A DNA stretch of 64,000 bases from Clostridium kluyveri DSM 555 (GCF_000016505.1 NC_009706.1:2294001-2358000), one strand, 5' to 3'. Positions 37,500 to 45,331 are shown, counted from the stretch's first letter. Notes: generated by a model not told the origin, from the sequence alone. Made by a program: numbers and translations.

Positions 37500-37618
37500 A
37501 CTATTCCCCCTAATAATTCTTACTGCACTTAGTCCTGCAAATTAAATAGTAAGTATATTATATCATTTTATACAATATTTTGCTATTCATCTGTAAGTGA
37601 TCCATGTTTTGAATATCC
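37500..37618. other. Short intergenic stretch left of the insertion sequence
   Basis: AT-rich, with no open frame or hairpin that I can support. The left boundary of the insertion sequence at about 37619 is inferred from similarity to the right end. Confidence 0.3.
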
Positions 37619-37684
37619 TGAATTGTAAAACGAATTGCAGCCCATTAACTTTATTTGAGTTATAAAATTTTAAGTTAAATATAT

Positions 37685-38980
37685 ATGTCTAATTTTTTTA
37701 CCTATGAAGAAAGACTTGAGTTGCAGAAATATCTGAAAAAAAGTCTTTCCTTTAAAGAAATCAGCTGCAAATTGGATAAAAATCCAACTACGATATCAAG
37801 AGAAGTACGTAAATACTGTTCTGAAGTTGCCACCGGTTATCCTGGTTTCCCTTTTAATTCCTGTAAGAATCGTTTTAACTGTCGAATGAAAAAAGTTTGT
37901 GGCAAGGAATGCTCCAGAAAATCAGATATCTATTGTAAACTTTGCACTTCGTGCAATGACAACTGTTCTCAATTTGTAGAAGAGATCTGTACCGCCAGAT
38001 TCAGAGTTCCCTACGTTTGTAACGGATGTGAAACGATTGGTAAATGTACACTTTTGAAGAATATTTACGATGCGGAGCATGCCCATATTAAAGCTTATGA
38101 AGCTATTTCAAAGTCACGAAGTGGCTTGTGTGTATCTGAAGATGAAATCAGCAGACTTAATAAGATTATTTCACCTCTGGTTCAAAATGGTCAGTCTGTG
38201 AATCAGATCTATATCAATCATAAGGATGAACTGATGTGCAGCGAAAAGACCATTTACAATTATATTGATGCATGCCTGTTTGATGTCAGGAACATTGATC
38301 TTCCCAGAAAAGTTAAGTTTGGTGAGCGATACAAGAAGCCTGAATTTAAAGTAGATAAAGGCTGCCGCATCGGTCGCAATTATGAATCATTTGGAACTTT
38401 TATGGATAAGAATCCTGACATAGCAGTAGTACAAATGGATTCTGTCATTGGTAGTAAAGGGGGTAAATGTCTTTTAACTATTCATTTTGTAGAATGCAGT
38501 CTTATGCTTGCTTTTTTAAGAGAAGCAAACACATCAAAATCTGTGATTGATGTATTCAATCAACTTGATAGTACCCTTGGGAAAGACTTGTTCAGCAAAC
38601 TATTTCCAGTTATTCTTACTGATAACGGAAGTGAATTTTCTAATCCCAAATCGATTGAATATAGTAATACATTTCCTTTGCTGCGTACGCATGTATTTTA
38701 CTGTGATGCGGGAAGTCCCTATCAAAAAGGAGCTATTGAAGTAAATTATGAACTTATACGTCGTGTACTTCTAAAAGGAACGAGTTTTAATCAGCTTAAA
38801 CAGGATGATATTAATTTAATGATGAATCATATCAATTCCTACAAAAGAAAAAAGCTAAATAATCGTAGTCCCTACGAAACATTCAGCTTTTATCATGGAA
38901 AAGAAGTTTTACATAAGCTTGGATGTGCACCAGTTGCCCCCAGTGATATCATGTTAAAACCTGCTCTTCTCAAAAAATAA
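37685..38980 (+). CDS. IS30-family transposase
   Basis: 431-residue DDE transposase. The N terminus has the IS30 helix-turn-helix (SFKEISCKLDKNPTTISREV), then a cysteine-rich stretch (about 60-125) that probably binds zinc. The catalytic residues are the aspartate in VVQMDSVIG, the aspartate in ILTDNGSEFSNP and the glutamate in QKGAIEVNYELIRR. The frame is intact and ends with a normal C terminus, so the element may be active. I see no good ribosome binding site before the ATG, as is common for transposases. Confidence 0.92.
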   Translation: MSNFFTYEERLELQKYLKKSLSFKEISCKLDKNPTTISREVRKYCSEVATGYPGFPFNSCKNRFNCRMKKVCGKECSRKSDIYCKLCTSCNDNCSQFVEEICTARFRVPYVCNGCETIGKCTLLKNIYDAEHAHIKAYEAISKSRSGLCVSEDEISRLNKIISPLVQNGQSVNQIYINHKDELMCSEKTIYNYIDACLFDVRNIDLPRKVKFGERYKKPEFKVDKGCRIGRNYESFGTFMDKNPDIAVVQMDSVIGSKGGKCLLTIHFVECSLMLAFLREANTSKSVIDVFNQLDSTLGKDLFSKLFPVILTDNGSEFSNPKSIEYSNTFPLLRTHVFYCDAGSPYQKGAIEVNYELIRRVLLKGTSFNQLKQDDINLMMNHINSYKRKKLNNRSPYETFSFYHGKEVLHKLGCAPVAPSDIMLKPALLKK

Positions 38981-39130
38981 TAAATTTGCGTGCCGCCAAC
39001 CATCTATTTGTCTAAGGAATAAAGGGGTGGATTCTCCGATTACAAAAAAATCGAGAGGGAGTTGACTCCTCTTTGGCATGCCTGTGATTATTATAATACT
39101 CCAATAAAAGTTGAAGATCAAACTGCATTT

Positions 39131-39270
39131 GTTTACAAAAGTGGCTTCTCGTTTACAAAAACTGTGATTCCAGTACAAAAGTGGCATTTCGTTTACAAAT
39201 ATTCAGTTGTCGTTTACATATATTGCTTCTCACTTTACAAAGTGGCTTCTTACCTTACAAGTAAGTTTTT
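39131..39270. repeat. Seven 20-base tandem units at the right end of the insertion sequence
   Basis: Units start at 39131, 39151, 39171, 39191, 39212, 39232 and 39252. The first is GTTTACAAAAGTGGCTTCTC; the shared core is TTTACAAA, followed in several by GTGGCTTCT. The step is 20 bases, once 21. The 39001-39130 stretch before it holds no supported gene. Such arrays can be binding sites for a transposase. Confidence 0.7.
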
Positions 39271-39314
39271 AGTTCAATAATCTACAAGCACACTTGTCGT
39301 TTTGATAAGTATAC

Positions 39315-39343
39315 TTGACATAGATATTATCATATGATACCAT
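39315..39343 (+). promoter_or_regulatory. Promoter and operator candidate of the XRE gene
   Basis: TTGACA (39315-39320), 17 bases, TACCAT (39338-39343). Between the two boxes lies the 12-bp palindrome TATCATATGATA (39328-39339), a natural site for autorepression by the XRE protein. Confidence 0.5.
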
Positions 39344-39364
39344 CTAACTAATGGAGGTGTTACT

Positions 39365-39580
39365 TTGAACACTAATATAAAATTGAATAATCGTTTAAAG
39401 GTTGCACGTGCTGAACTTAATATTTCTCAAGGTCAGCTTGCCAGTATGGCTGGAGTAAGCCGTCAAACAATAAGTTCTATAGAAACAGGCCAATACTGCC
39501 CCAGTGCTAAATTAGCACTTATTCTTTCAAAATGCCTACAAAAAAATTTTGAAGATTTATTCTACTTGGAGGAGGAATAA
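39365..39580 (+). CDS. XRE-family transcriptional regulator
   Basis: 71-residue protein that is almost entirely a Cro/cI-type helix-turn-helix (ELNISQGQLASMAGVSRQT). The start is a TTG five bases after GGAGGTG. Proteins of this small class (like YozG) often pair with a small membrane protein, as here, where the next gene begins four bases after the stop. It probably represses its own promoter through the palindrome at 39328-39339. Confidence 0.85.
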   Translation: MNTNIKLNNRLKVARAELNISQGQLASMAGVSRQTISSIETGQYCPSAKLALILSKCLQKNFEDLFYLEEE

Positions 39581-39583
39581 AAA

Positions 39584-39919
39584 ATGTTTAAAAAAAGTAA
39601 CAAAGAGAATGAAGGTACCCCTATTTACGGTATTGTAGATGAGAGGACAAAAGCTATTGTATATCGTGGAGATGCTTATACCGGCAGATTTATGTTGTTT
39701 GCAATTCTCATAGATGCCTTTATAAGGGGACTGCACTTAAATAGTTCGTTTATATCATCAAACTGGGATTTAATATTAATTGTAATAATTGGAGGCTTAA
39801 TATCGACAATTTACCAGATTAAAAATAAAGTTCTTTCCTATGGCTCTTCTGCCCGTGCTTTTATTGCCATTGCATTATTTACAGCACTTATTGCATTTTT
39901 AATAATATCTTTTTTATAA
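39584..39919 (+). CDS. Small membrane protein paired with an XRE regulator
   Basis: 111 residues. A hydrophilic N terminus with YGIVDERTKAIVYRGDAYTG is followed by three hydrophobic segments (about 35-50, 60-78, 90-110). Similar gene pairs (XRE plus small membrane protein beginning with a DERT-like motif) are common in Firmicutes, but the function is unknown to me. It is four bases after the regulator gene, so the two form an operon. AGGAGG overlaps the end of the regulator gene. Confidence 0.75.
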   Translation: MFKKSNKENEGTPIYGIVDERTKAIVYRGDAYTGRFMLFAILIDAFIRGLHLNSSFISSNWDLILIVIIGGLISTIYQIKNKVLSYGSSARAFIAIALFTALIAFLIISFL

Positions 39920-40085
39920 TTACACCCCTATCCATCAGATTTAAGTGGTAATTCCAGCATTCGTATAAAATAGTTTATATTTTTGTTATATTTTAGTTAG
40001 TTAAAATTAAGAAATATGTTGTAATATAAATCATATAAGGTATTTTATACGCATTATGGTTTCATATGGATAGGAGATAAAAAGA

Positions 40086-41123
40086 ATGACGAGAAAAAAT
40101 AAAAGAACTAAACGTATTAAAATTTTAAGAAATAGATGTCTGCTTTTGTTAGGGACAGTTGCAATTCTTATTATATCATATAAAAGTTATAATTATTTTC
40201 ATATCAATAAGATAAAAGATGGTAAAATAATATCTACTGCCCAATTAAGCACAAATAAAACTTATAAAAATGAATCTTTTAAAAAGGCTAACGAAAATAA
40301 TGACCAATCAAATGACAATAAAGAAACTAATATTAAAGAAAATACAACTGAAAATAAAGACGATAGTACTAATAAGAGTAATTTATCTAATAATGTAGAA
40401 AATAATACTGATGGTAATGTATCAAGTGATGGAAAACAATATGCTTATGATGCACAAAAAGTAAAGGATATACTGGACAACAAGTTTGAAAGTGATGGTG
40501 AAAAAATTGCATTTCTCACTTTTGATGATGGTCCATCTACTTCTGTAACACCGCAGATATTAAATACATTAAAAGATTATGGTGTAAAAGCTACATTCTT
40601 TTTAATAGGACAAAATATACAAGCAAATGAAAGAAGCAAGCAATTAGTAAAGCAAATATTTGAAGATGGACATGCTATTGGAAATCATACCTATTCTCAT
40701 AACATGAGAAAATTATATCCTGGAAATAAGCTTGATGTAGATTATCTTATGGGAGAAGTTGAACAAACTGATACCGATATAAGAAATATTGTTGGACAAA
40801 GTTTCAATACAAGAATATTTAGACTTCCCGGAGGATATATGTCAAGAGTATATTACAATGATCCTAATCTAAATGAACTTAATGCAAGATTAAAAGAAAA
40901 AAATATGTATAGCATAGATTGGAACGCCTATGACTTTGACGCAGAAGGTAGATGGAAGAATTCACAAGAACTTTTAGAGTATGTAAAAGAAAGTGTGGGC
41001 ACAAAAGAAAAAGTAGTTATATTAATGCATGATACTTATGGTAAAGAAGAAACAGCTAAGGCATTGCCCCAAATTATAGAATATTTAAAAGCTCAAGGAT
41101 ATGAATTTAAAACAATTAATTAA
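40086..41123 (+). CDS. Polysaccharide deacetylase (NodB domain)
   Basis: 345 residues: a membrane anchor (about 17-37), a low-complexity linker rich in Asn, Lys, Glu and Thr (about 60-120), and a NodB deacetylase domain. The metal and catalytic motifs are present: LTFDDGPST, the HTYSH metal pair, FRLPGGYMS, SIDWNAYDFD and MHDTYGKEE. It would remove acetyl groups from peptidoglycan or another wall polymer outside the cell. AGGAG lies eight bases before the ATG. It is monocistronic, with a terminator downstream. Confidence 0.92.
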   Translation: MTRKNKRTKRIKILRNRCLLLLGTVAILIISYKSYNYFHINKIKDGKIISTAQLSTNKTYKNESFKKANENNDQSNDNKETNIKENTTENKDDSTNKSNLSNNVENNTDGNVSSDGKQYAYDAQKVKDILDNKFESDGEKIAFLTFDDGPSTSVTPQILNTLKDYGVKATFFLIGQNIQANERSKQLVKQIFEDGHAIGNHTYSHNMRKLYPGNKLDVDYLMGEVEQTDTDIRNIVGQSFNTRIFRLPGGYMSRVYYNDPNLNELNARLKEKNMYSIDWNAYDFDAEGRWKNSQELLEYVKESVGTKEKVVILMHDTYGKEETAKALPQIIEYLKAQGYEFKTIN

Positions 41124-41151
41124 AAATTATTTTTGACGAATTTTTGACGGC

Positions 41152-41198
41152 AAAAATAGAAACTCTAACTTAAACTTAAGTTGGAGTTTCTTATTTTT
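41152..41198. terminator. Bidirectional terminator between deacetylase and sigma-fusion genes
   Basis: Arms AAAATAGAAACTCTAACTTA and its near-complement ending with GGAGTTTCTTATTTT; T runs follow on both strands. It separates two convergent genes. Confidence 0.8.
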
Positions 41199-41224
41199 AT
41201 ATTAACATTAAGTTTTATTAAATT

Positions 41225-42895
41225 CTACTTTAGTTCAATAGTAAATCTGAACGCATTATTTATTTTATAGAAATTCTCTAATCCCATAGTACCTATTTTA
41301 TATTTCTTATTTTGAGAAATTCCCTTAAAGCACATCTCAAATTTATATTGATTCAAAGGATCTTCCTGAGTAGAAAATCTATTTTCAGGTTCGATTAATT
41401 TCCCTTGTTCATCGAATAAACACAATCCCTCAGACCCGGTTATAGGAATTTCTCCTTCTGCAGTATATGAGATTTTAAGCGTATCATTGTCCCGTTCAAT
41501 ATTGTTAACTATAAGTTTTCCTAAATTTCCTTGTGGTAATTCAAGTGGTAATTTATCTATATCATATGTTCTCGGGTCAGGTTTATAGTTATCATTATAT
41601 TCAAATGGTATAAATGTTAAATATTTTGTATTCCTATTTATCAAACTATTAAAATGCATCTCTCCTTCAGATCCATCTGAAGAACCTCCTCTAGCTTTTA
41701 TTTCATTTCCCTTGTCATCCAATAAAAAATAGTGCCATTTTTCAAGTGCTCCCTTGAACTCTACAGACGTAGATATAGGAGATACACTTATCCTCTTAAT
41801 AAAGAGAGTATCTTCTCCAAGATTTATATTCTTGTTCATTTCATAACTCTTAGTTTCTTTCTGAATATCATTTTTATTAACCTTAATCTTAAACTTCCAG
41901 TCACCCTGCAGCTCACCTATTGATTTCACATCCATGTCTAAATAAAATGTGTCAGTAATATTTTCTCTCATTGTATCCAATTCTAAAACTGCATCATATC
42001 TTTTATTATTAACAAACTCCCCAGATTCTCCATATCCTCCTCCTAACCTTTTTCCATTTATCTTAAATTCTATTAAACCCATATTGGGATTTTTAACCAT
42101 TTCATCTATTTTTTTATCACTAATTATAGAATATGAAATCCATATTTCATTGTTATCACTTACTATTTCATTAACTCTAAATTCAACACCTTTATCGTAA
42201 GAAGATAAGTTAACATTATTAGTATATTTTTTGTAGTTTGTATAATCACCTCTCAGCATTTGCATAGTTTGAATTATTGAATTCTGTATATTGGTTGCTA
42301 ATGTTGGATTTACTATAGTAAAACTACCTAAACTTATTAATAAAAGTGCTACTGCAATATATTTTCTTATTTTATTAGGGTTTAATTTTTTCTTAATATT
42401 ATTTTTTATTCTTTTAGAAGTAGCTTCATCTAATTCGAAATCTTCAATACTATAATTCTCTACTTTTACGTAATTTAAAAGATCATAATCCACTTCATTC
42501 ATATTCATTATAATTTCATAAAAAGTAGTCATTTGGCTATTTCGAATTATCTTATCTTCTACGCTGTCTTTTTCCATACTTATATTCTCTTCCAACTCTA
42601 TAGTTTGTTGATACTTACTAAATTTTCTCAAATAATCAATAGCTTTATATTTAGACACCGCTATTAGCCATTTATTGAATGATGTAACACTGGGATTATA
42701 TTTTGATATGTTTTTCCAAACCCCGATAAAAATATCACTCACACATTCTTCAATATCTTCTTTAGTGGCAATATCATTCAAAATACCAAGTACAATTTTA
42801 TAAACCAAATTCAAATATTTAGAATATATATAATCCAATGCCATCTCATTTCTACACTTTAATTCATCAATAAAATTATTTTCATTTATTTTCAT
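41225..42895 (-). CDS. ECF-type sigma region 2 fused to a membrane anti-sigma protein (DUF4179-like)
   Basis: 556 residues in one frame. Residues 1-92 are an ECF sigma region 2 (DIEECVSDIFIGVWKNI, FNKWLIAVSKYKAIDYLRK). From about residue 132 the sequence reads like the start of an anti-sigma protein (MNEVDYDLLNYV, FELDEATSKRIKNNI), followed by one membrane helix (about 179-196) and a large outside domain of the DUF4179 kind. Region 4, which normally contacts the -35 box, is missing. I see no ribosome binding site before the Met at 132, so this is a true fusion and not two genes. AGGAGGT precedes the first ATG. It may be a deletion product or a membrane-tethered regulator. Confidence 0.8.
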   Translation of the reverse strand: MKINENNFIDELKCRNEMALDYIYSKYLNLVYKIVLGILNDIATKEDIEECVSDIFIGVWKNISKYNPSVTSFNKWLIAVSKYKAIDYLRKFSKYQQTIELEENISMEKDSVEDKIIRNSQMTTFYEIIMNMNEVDYDLLNYVKVENYSIEDFELDEATSKRIKNNIKKKLNPNKIRKYIAVALLLISLGSFTIVNPTLATNIQNSIIQTMQMLRGDYTNYKKYTNNVNLSSYDKGVEFRVNEIVSDNNEIWISYSIISDKKIDEMVKNPNMGLIEFKINGKRLGGGYGESGEFVNNKRYDAVLELDTMRENITDTFYLDMDVKSIGELQGDWKFKIKVNKNDIQKETKSYEMNKNINLGEDTLFIKRISVSPISTSVEFKGALEKWHYFLLDDKGNEIKARGGSSDGSEGEMHFNSLINRNTKYLTFIPFEYNDNYKPDPRTYDIDKLPLELPQGNLGKLIVNNIERDNDTLKISYTAEGEIPITGSEGLCLFDEQGKLIEPENRFSTQEDPLNQYKFEMCFKGISQNKKYKIGTMGLENFYKINNAFRFTIELK

Positions 42896-43163
42896 TCTAT
42901 GATACCTCCTGAAGAACTCTTCATTAAATAAATACGAATATTAATTAAATTTCTATCATAAAAAACAAAAAAAATCCCCCTTCTAGGAGGAAAATTTAAT
43001 AATTAGTTTTTCATACTATTTATTTATCACTGTATTTACATAAATGTAATTACTTTCAATGTCTCATATACTATAAATTCACAGTCTATATAAAAATAAT
43101 TCCCAAAAGTATTATACTAACATAATATAAATATTGAAATAATATATAAGGAGAAAATAAACA
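42896..43163. other. Divergent intergenic region
   Basis: Region between the sigma-fusion gene (minus) and the proline-rich protein gene (plus). It must hold both promoters, but I could not assign boxes with confidence. A GC patch (CCCCCTTCTAGGAGG, near 42976) forms a weak hairpin. Confidence 0.3.
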
Positions 43164-43556
43164 TTGGAAAATTATTATTGTCCTTTTGACTATTATGATG
43201 ATTACTATGACTATTTTAGACAACGTATTACTCCTGAAGTAATACAATCACATGTTGGGCAAACTGCACTTGTTGATATTAGGGGGCGTGGCACAGTCAC
43301 AGCGCATATAAATGGTTACAATCGGCGTACGGACATAGTATCTTTAACCATATTTACGCATTCTGGTAACCAACCTATTCGTGTTCACCGCCGTGACATA
43401 TTACGTATTACTCCAATTCATGTACCTCCACCTCAAGGCGGAAGACCCCCTCAGGGAAGGCCACCTCAAGGCGGAAGACCGCCCCAAGGAGGAAGGCCAC
43501 CCCAAGGAAGGCCACCTCAGGGCGGAGGTCGATATTTAGCTGAAGATTTCGAGTAG
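43164..43556 (+). CDS. Protein with a small beta-barrel-like core and a proline/glycine/glutamine repeat tail
   Basis: 130 residues, function not known. A tyrosine/aspartate-rich start (CPFDYYDDYYDYF) leads to a compact segment of strands (TALVDIRGRGTVTAHINGY, DIVSLTIF) that could be an Sm- or SH3-like barrel. Residues from about 87 onward are six PPQG units separated by GR, R or GGR, encoded by imperfect DNA repeats (43427-43529). The TTG start follows AAGGAG. Proline-rich tails of this kind occur in clostridial spore or surface proteins, and a spore protein gene lies 100 bases downstream on the other strand, but that link is only inference. Confidence 0.7.
   Translation: MENYYCPFDYYDDYYDYFRQRITPEVIQSHVGQTALVDIRGRGTVTAHINGYNRRTDIVSLTIFTHSGNQPIRVHRRDILRITPIHVPPPQGGRPPQGRPPQGGRPPQGGRPPQGRPPQGGGRYLAEDFE
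43427..43529 (+). repeat. Imperfect tandem repeat coding for PPQG(G)R units
   Basis: Alternating 15- and 18-base units such as CCACCTCAAGGCGGAAGA. Synonymous changes between units show it is not a fresh slippage product. The stretch is far richer in G and C than its surroundings. Confidence 0.8.
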
Positions 43557-43656
43557 TTATCTCAACTCCTTTTTTTACTTGAATGCGTAATTTATTAAAC
43601 ATCAAAATTGAAAACCTAGTAGGATTTTTTTCCCACTAGGTTTCTATTATCATACT

Positions 43657-43854
43657 TTATTTTAAACCCTGCTCATAAGCTTCAACCATTTTCTTAACCA
43701 TGTTTCCGCCTATAGAACCGGCTTCTCTTGAAGTAAGATCTCCATTATATCCATTTTTTAGATTTACTCCTACCTCTCTAGCTAATTCCATTTTAAATCT
43801 ATTTAAAGCTTCTCTAGCCTGTGGAACTACTAAATTATTACTGTTACGTGCCAT
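43657..43854 (-). CDS. Alpha/beta-type small acid-soluble spore protein
   Basis: 65-residue DNA-binding protein that saturates spore DNA and protects it from UV. The germination-protease site is at Glu27 (AREVGVNL), and the second conserved block TSREAGSIGGNMVKKM is complete. The ATG at 43854 lies eight bases after GGAG; a GTG nine bases earlier overlaps that site. It would be made late in the forespore under sigma-G, though I could not assign the boxes. The gene shows that the organism forms spores. Confidence 0.93.
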   Translation of the reverse strand: MARNSNNLVVPQAREALNRFKMELAREVGVNLKNGYNGDLTSREAGSIGGNMVKKMVEAYEQGLK

Positions 43855-43863
43855 AACCAACAC

Positions 43864-44074
43864 TCCTTTACATAGTAATTTTTACTGCTTATACTTAAAG
43901 TTTGTACATTTCTATAAAAAATACTCCAGGTAATTGGATGAATACATGGAATATAAAAACTATTCTGTAATGTAACATGAATATTATTAATTATCAGGCT
44001 ACACTTTTCTTATTCATGGTCATTTATCGTTAATAAGAATATCCGATATAATATAAGATACGTATTGTTAAAAA
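43864..44074. other. Intergenic stretch upstream of the spore-protein gene
   Basis: AT-rich. TTCTTATT and AATAAGAA form an 8-base inverted repeat around 44010-44035. No gene that I can support. Confidence 0.3.
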
Positions 44075-44210
44075 AATAGTATGATTATTACTCAATCATA
44101 CTATTTGGAGTGTGAATTTGAAAAAAATTAAATTATATTGGTTGTAAAAAATTAATTAAGGCAATTAACCTTATAAGTATATGATATATGATTTTATCAT
44201 ACATGTAAAT
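44075..44210 (+). repeat. Repeat copy 1: hairpin followed by GGAGTGTGAATTTG block
   Basis: A perfect 12-base hairpin (AATAGTATGATT, 44075-44105) directly abuts a segment of about 105 bases beginning TGGAGTGTGAATTTG. The same arrangement recurs at 44621-44780. The block begins like a gene start (GGAG, then a TTG-initiated frame MKKIKLYWL and stop). Confidence 0.6.
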
Positions 44211-44292
44211 GATTTCAGATATAAATATTTATATAAATCAATCGAATATATAATTTAAGTACACAAATATTTAGTATTTAAATTTTTATTGA

Positions 44293-44332
44293 AATAGAGG
44301 AACTACCAAATTATAGATAATTCCTCTATTTC
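44293..44332 (+). terminator. Hairpin upstream of the Spo0E-like gene
   Basis: AAATAGAGGAA pairs with TTCCTCTATTT, followed by CTTGTTTT. It lies 30 bases before the Spo0E-like ribosome binding site, so it may end upstream transcription or act as an attenuator. Confidence 0.45.
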
Positions 44333-44381
44333 TTGTTTTAACAGCATTTTATTAACCTTAAAAAAGGAGATGAATGTTTTT

Positions 44382-44552
44382 ATGAAAAAAATCAAATTAA
44401 TACTAAGAGAATTAGAAAGACAACGAGAGCTACTTGAACAGAAAATGAATGAAGGTAAAGATTTATCTAACCCTGAAATAATTAAAGAAAGTCAAAAGTT
44501 AGATTTAATTTTAAATGAATATGCAATTGCCATTAGGAATTTAAAAATATAA
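44382..44552 (+). CDS. Spo0E-like aspartyl-phosphate phosphatase
   Basis: 56-residue, two-helix protein with the Spo0E signature SQKLD (residues 37-41). Members dephosphorylate Spo0A~P and hold back sporulation. The preceding AAAAGGAG touches an ATG at 44370, so the ATG at 44382 (MKKIKLILREL) is the better start although its spacing is long. It sits between two copies of a repeat whose blocks begin in a similar way, suggesting that related copies once flanked it. A terminator follows. Confidence 0.82.
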   Translation: MKKIKLILRELERQRELLEQKMNEGKDLSNPEIIKESQKLDLILNEYAIAIRNLKI

Positions 44553-44564
44553 TTATAAATTAGC

Positions 44565-44596
44565 AGAGTATAGATTAATTTCTATGCTCTTTTTAG
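44565..44596 (+). terminator. Terminator of the Spo0E-like gene
   Basis: GAGTATAGA pairs with TCTATGCTC (one wobble) and is followed by TTTTT, 12 bases past the stop codon. Confidence 0.7.
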
Positions 44597-44620
44597 TCCT
44601 ACGACATAGCTTCTATGTGG

Positions 44621-44780
44621 TAATAAAAGTAAAACCTATCAGAAAAATCTCTGCTAGGCTTTACCTTTATTATCTGGAGTGTGAATTTGGAAAAATTAAA
44701 CTTACATTAGGTTGTAAAAAATTAATCAGGAATGTTGACCTCATAAATATATAATATACTATTTTACAATATATGTAAAT
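44621..44780 (+). repeat. Repeat copy 2: hairpin followed by GGAGTGTGAATTTG block
   Basis: A hairpin (44621-44673, with TAAAACCTA against TAGGCTTTA) followed by TGGAGTGTGAATTTGG and about 100 bases that match copy 1 at roughly three of four positions, including GGTTGTAAAAAATTAAT and the final ATGTAAAT. A stop codon follows after a few codons. Confidence 0.6.
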
Positions 44781-44832
44781 AAGTTTTAGGCAAAAAATAT
44801 AGTGACCTGTTAAGACTATTAATAAACTATCC

Positions 44833-45124
44833 TTATATTAAAATATTTCTTGCTCCATCTTGAAATTCATATTTACTCATAGCTCCTTCTAAGGCATTAT
44901 TAAAAGCTATATTGTAAAACTCATCCACTTTGTCTAGAGTACAATAATCATGTGACATCCGAAATATTTTTTTCCTTTGTGTGAACTTTAAATAATAAAC
45001 ATTAATATAATCAGGGAAGGAGAGGTGCTAACCTCTCCAAGGGATAATTACAAGCAAATGTTTTAATTTCATCTAAGGTTATTCCCTTAGAGTACTTATA
45101 ATTATATACGGTATTTGTTACGGT
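44833..45124 (-). pseudogene. Unrecognised coding remnant with a frameshift
   Basis: Two adjoining open frames on the minus strand read like one protein broken by a frameshift near 45015-45035: the first ends KGITLDEIKTFACNYP then LERLAPL, and the second continues DYINVYYLKFTQRKKIF and MSHDYCTLDKVDEFYN to a stop at 44833. A GGAGAGGT-gcta-ACCTCTCC hairpin lies at the junction (45019-45038). I do not recognise the family. A short peptide of 41 residues from the ATG at 44958 remains possible. Confidence 0.35.
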
Positions 45125-45170
45125 CTAATGTCATATATAACAACTATTTGTAAACAAATTTCATTATTTT

Positions 45171-45210
45171 ATAAAAATAAGATAAGCACTAGTTTTCCCA
45201 GTGCCTATCT
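45171..45210 (-). terminator. Terminator on the minus strand downstream of the DMT transporter gene
   Basis: GATAAGCACT and AGTGCCTATC pair with one bulge; on the minus strand TTATTTTTAT follows. It lies about 120 bases past the transporter stop codon, and the region between is also structured. Confidence 0.75.
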
Positions 45211-45212
45211 CC

Positions 45213-45315
45213 CACATACATATATATAGTTTAATTTTATTTACGGTTTCCCGCATTGGTGGCTATATTTAAAGGCCATAGCCAAACCCTTTTGGTACCC
45301 CTATATACCCATGTA
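45213..45315 (-). ncRNA. Candidate structured RNA between the DMT transporter and its terminator
   Basis: On the minus strand TTGGCTATGG and ATAGCCACCAA can pair (GGCTAT with ATAGCC), followed by a small GCGG-GAAA-CCGT hairpin and then the terminator at 45171-45210. The segment is richer in G and C than its surroundings and has no open frame. The layout resembles an aptamer with a terminator, or a processed 3' RNA, but fits no class that I know. Confidence 0.35.
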
Positions 45316-45331
45316 ACTCAGAATTCTGTAT

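Larger units (their letters stand above)
37619..39270 (+). mobile_element. IS30-family insertion sequence, ends approximate
   Basis: Contains one transposase gene. The left edge is placed at 37619, where the sequence on the minus strand reads GCAATTCGTTTTACAATTCA; the right side contains GCATTTCGTTTACAAATATT (39184-39203), a close match. The right part from 39131 to about 39270 is a run of seven related 20-base units, so the exact right end is not fixed. I saw no clear target duplication. The elements flank a CPBP gene and an XRE regulator, neither visibly broken. Confidence 0.55.

Noticed and set aside
38954-39187. 77-codon minus-strand frame at the end of the insertion sequence
   Set aside because: Overlaps the transposase C terminus and the repeat array and resembles nothing known.
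42970-42995. GC-rich hairpin near 42980 as an operator
   Set aside because: The pairing is short and imperfect and lies outside any assignable promoter.
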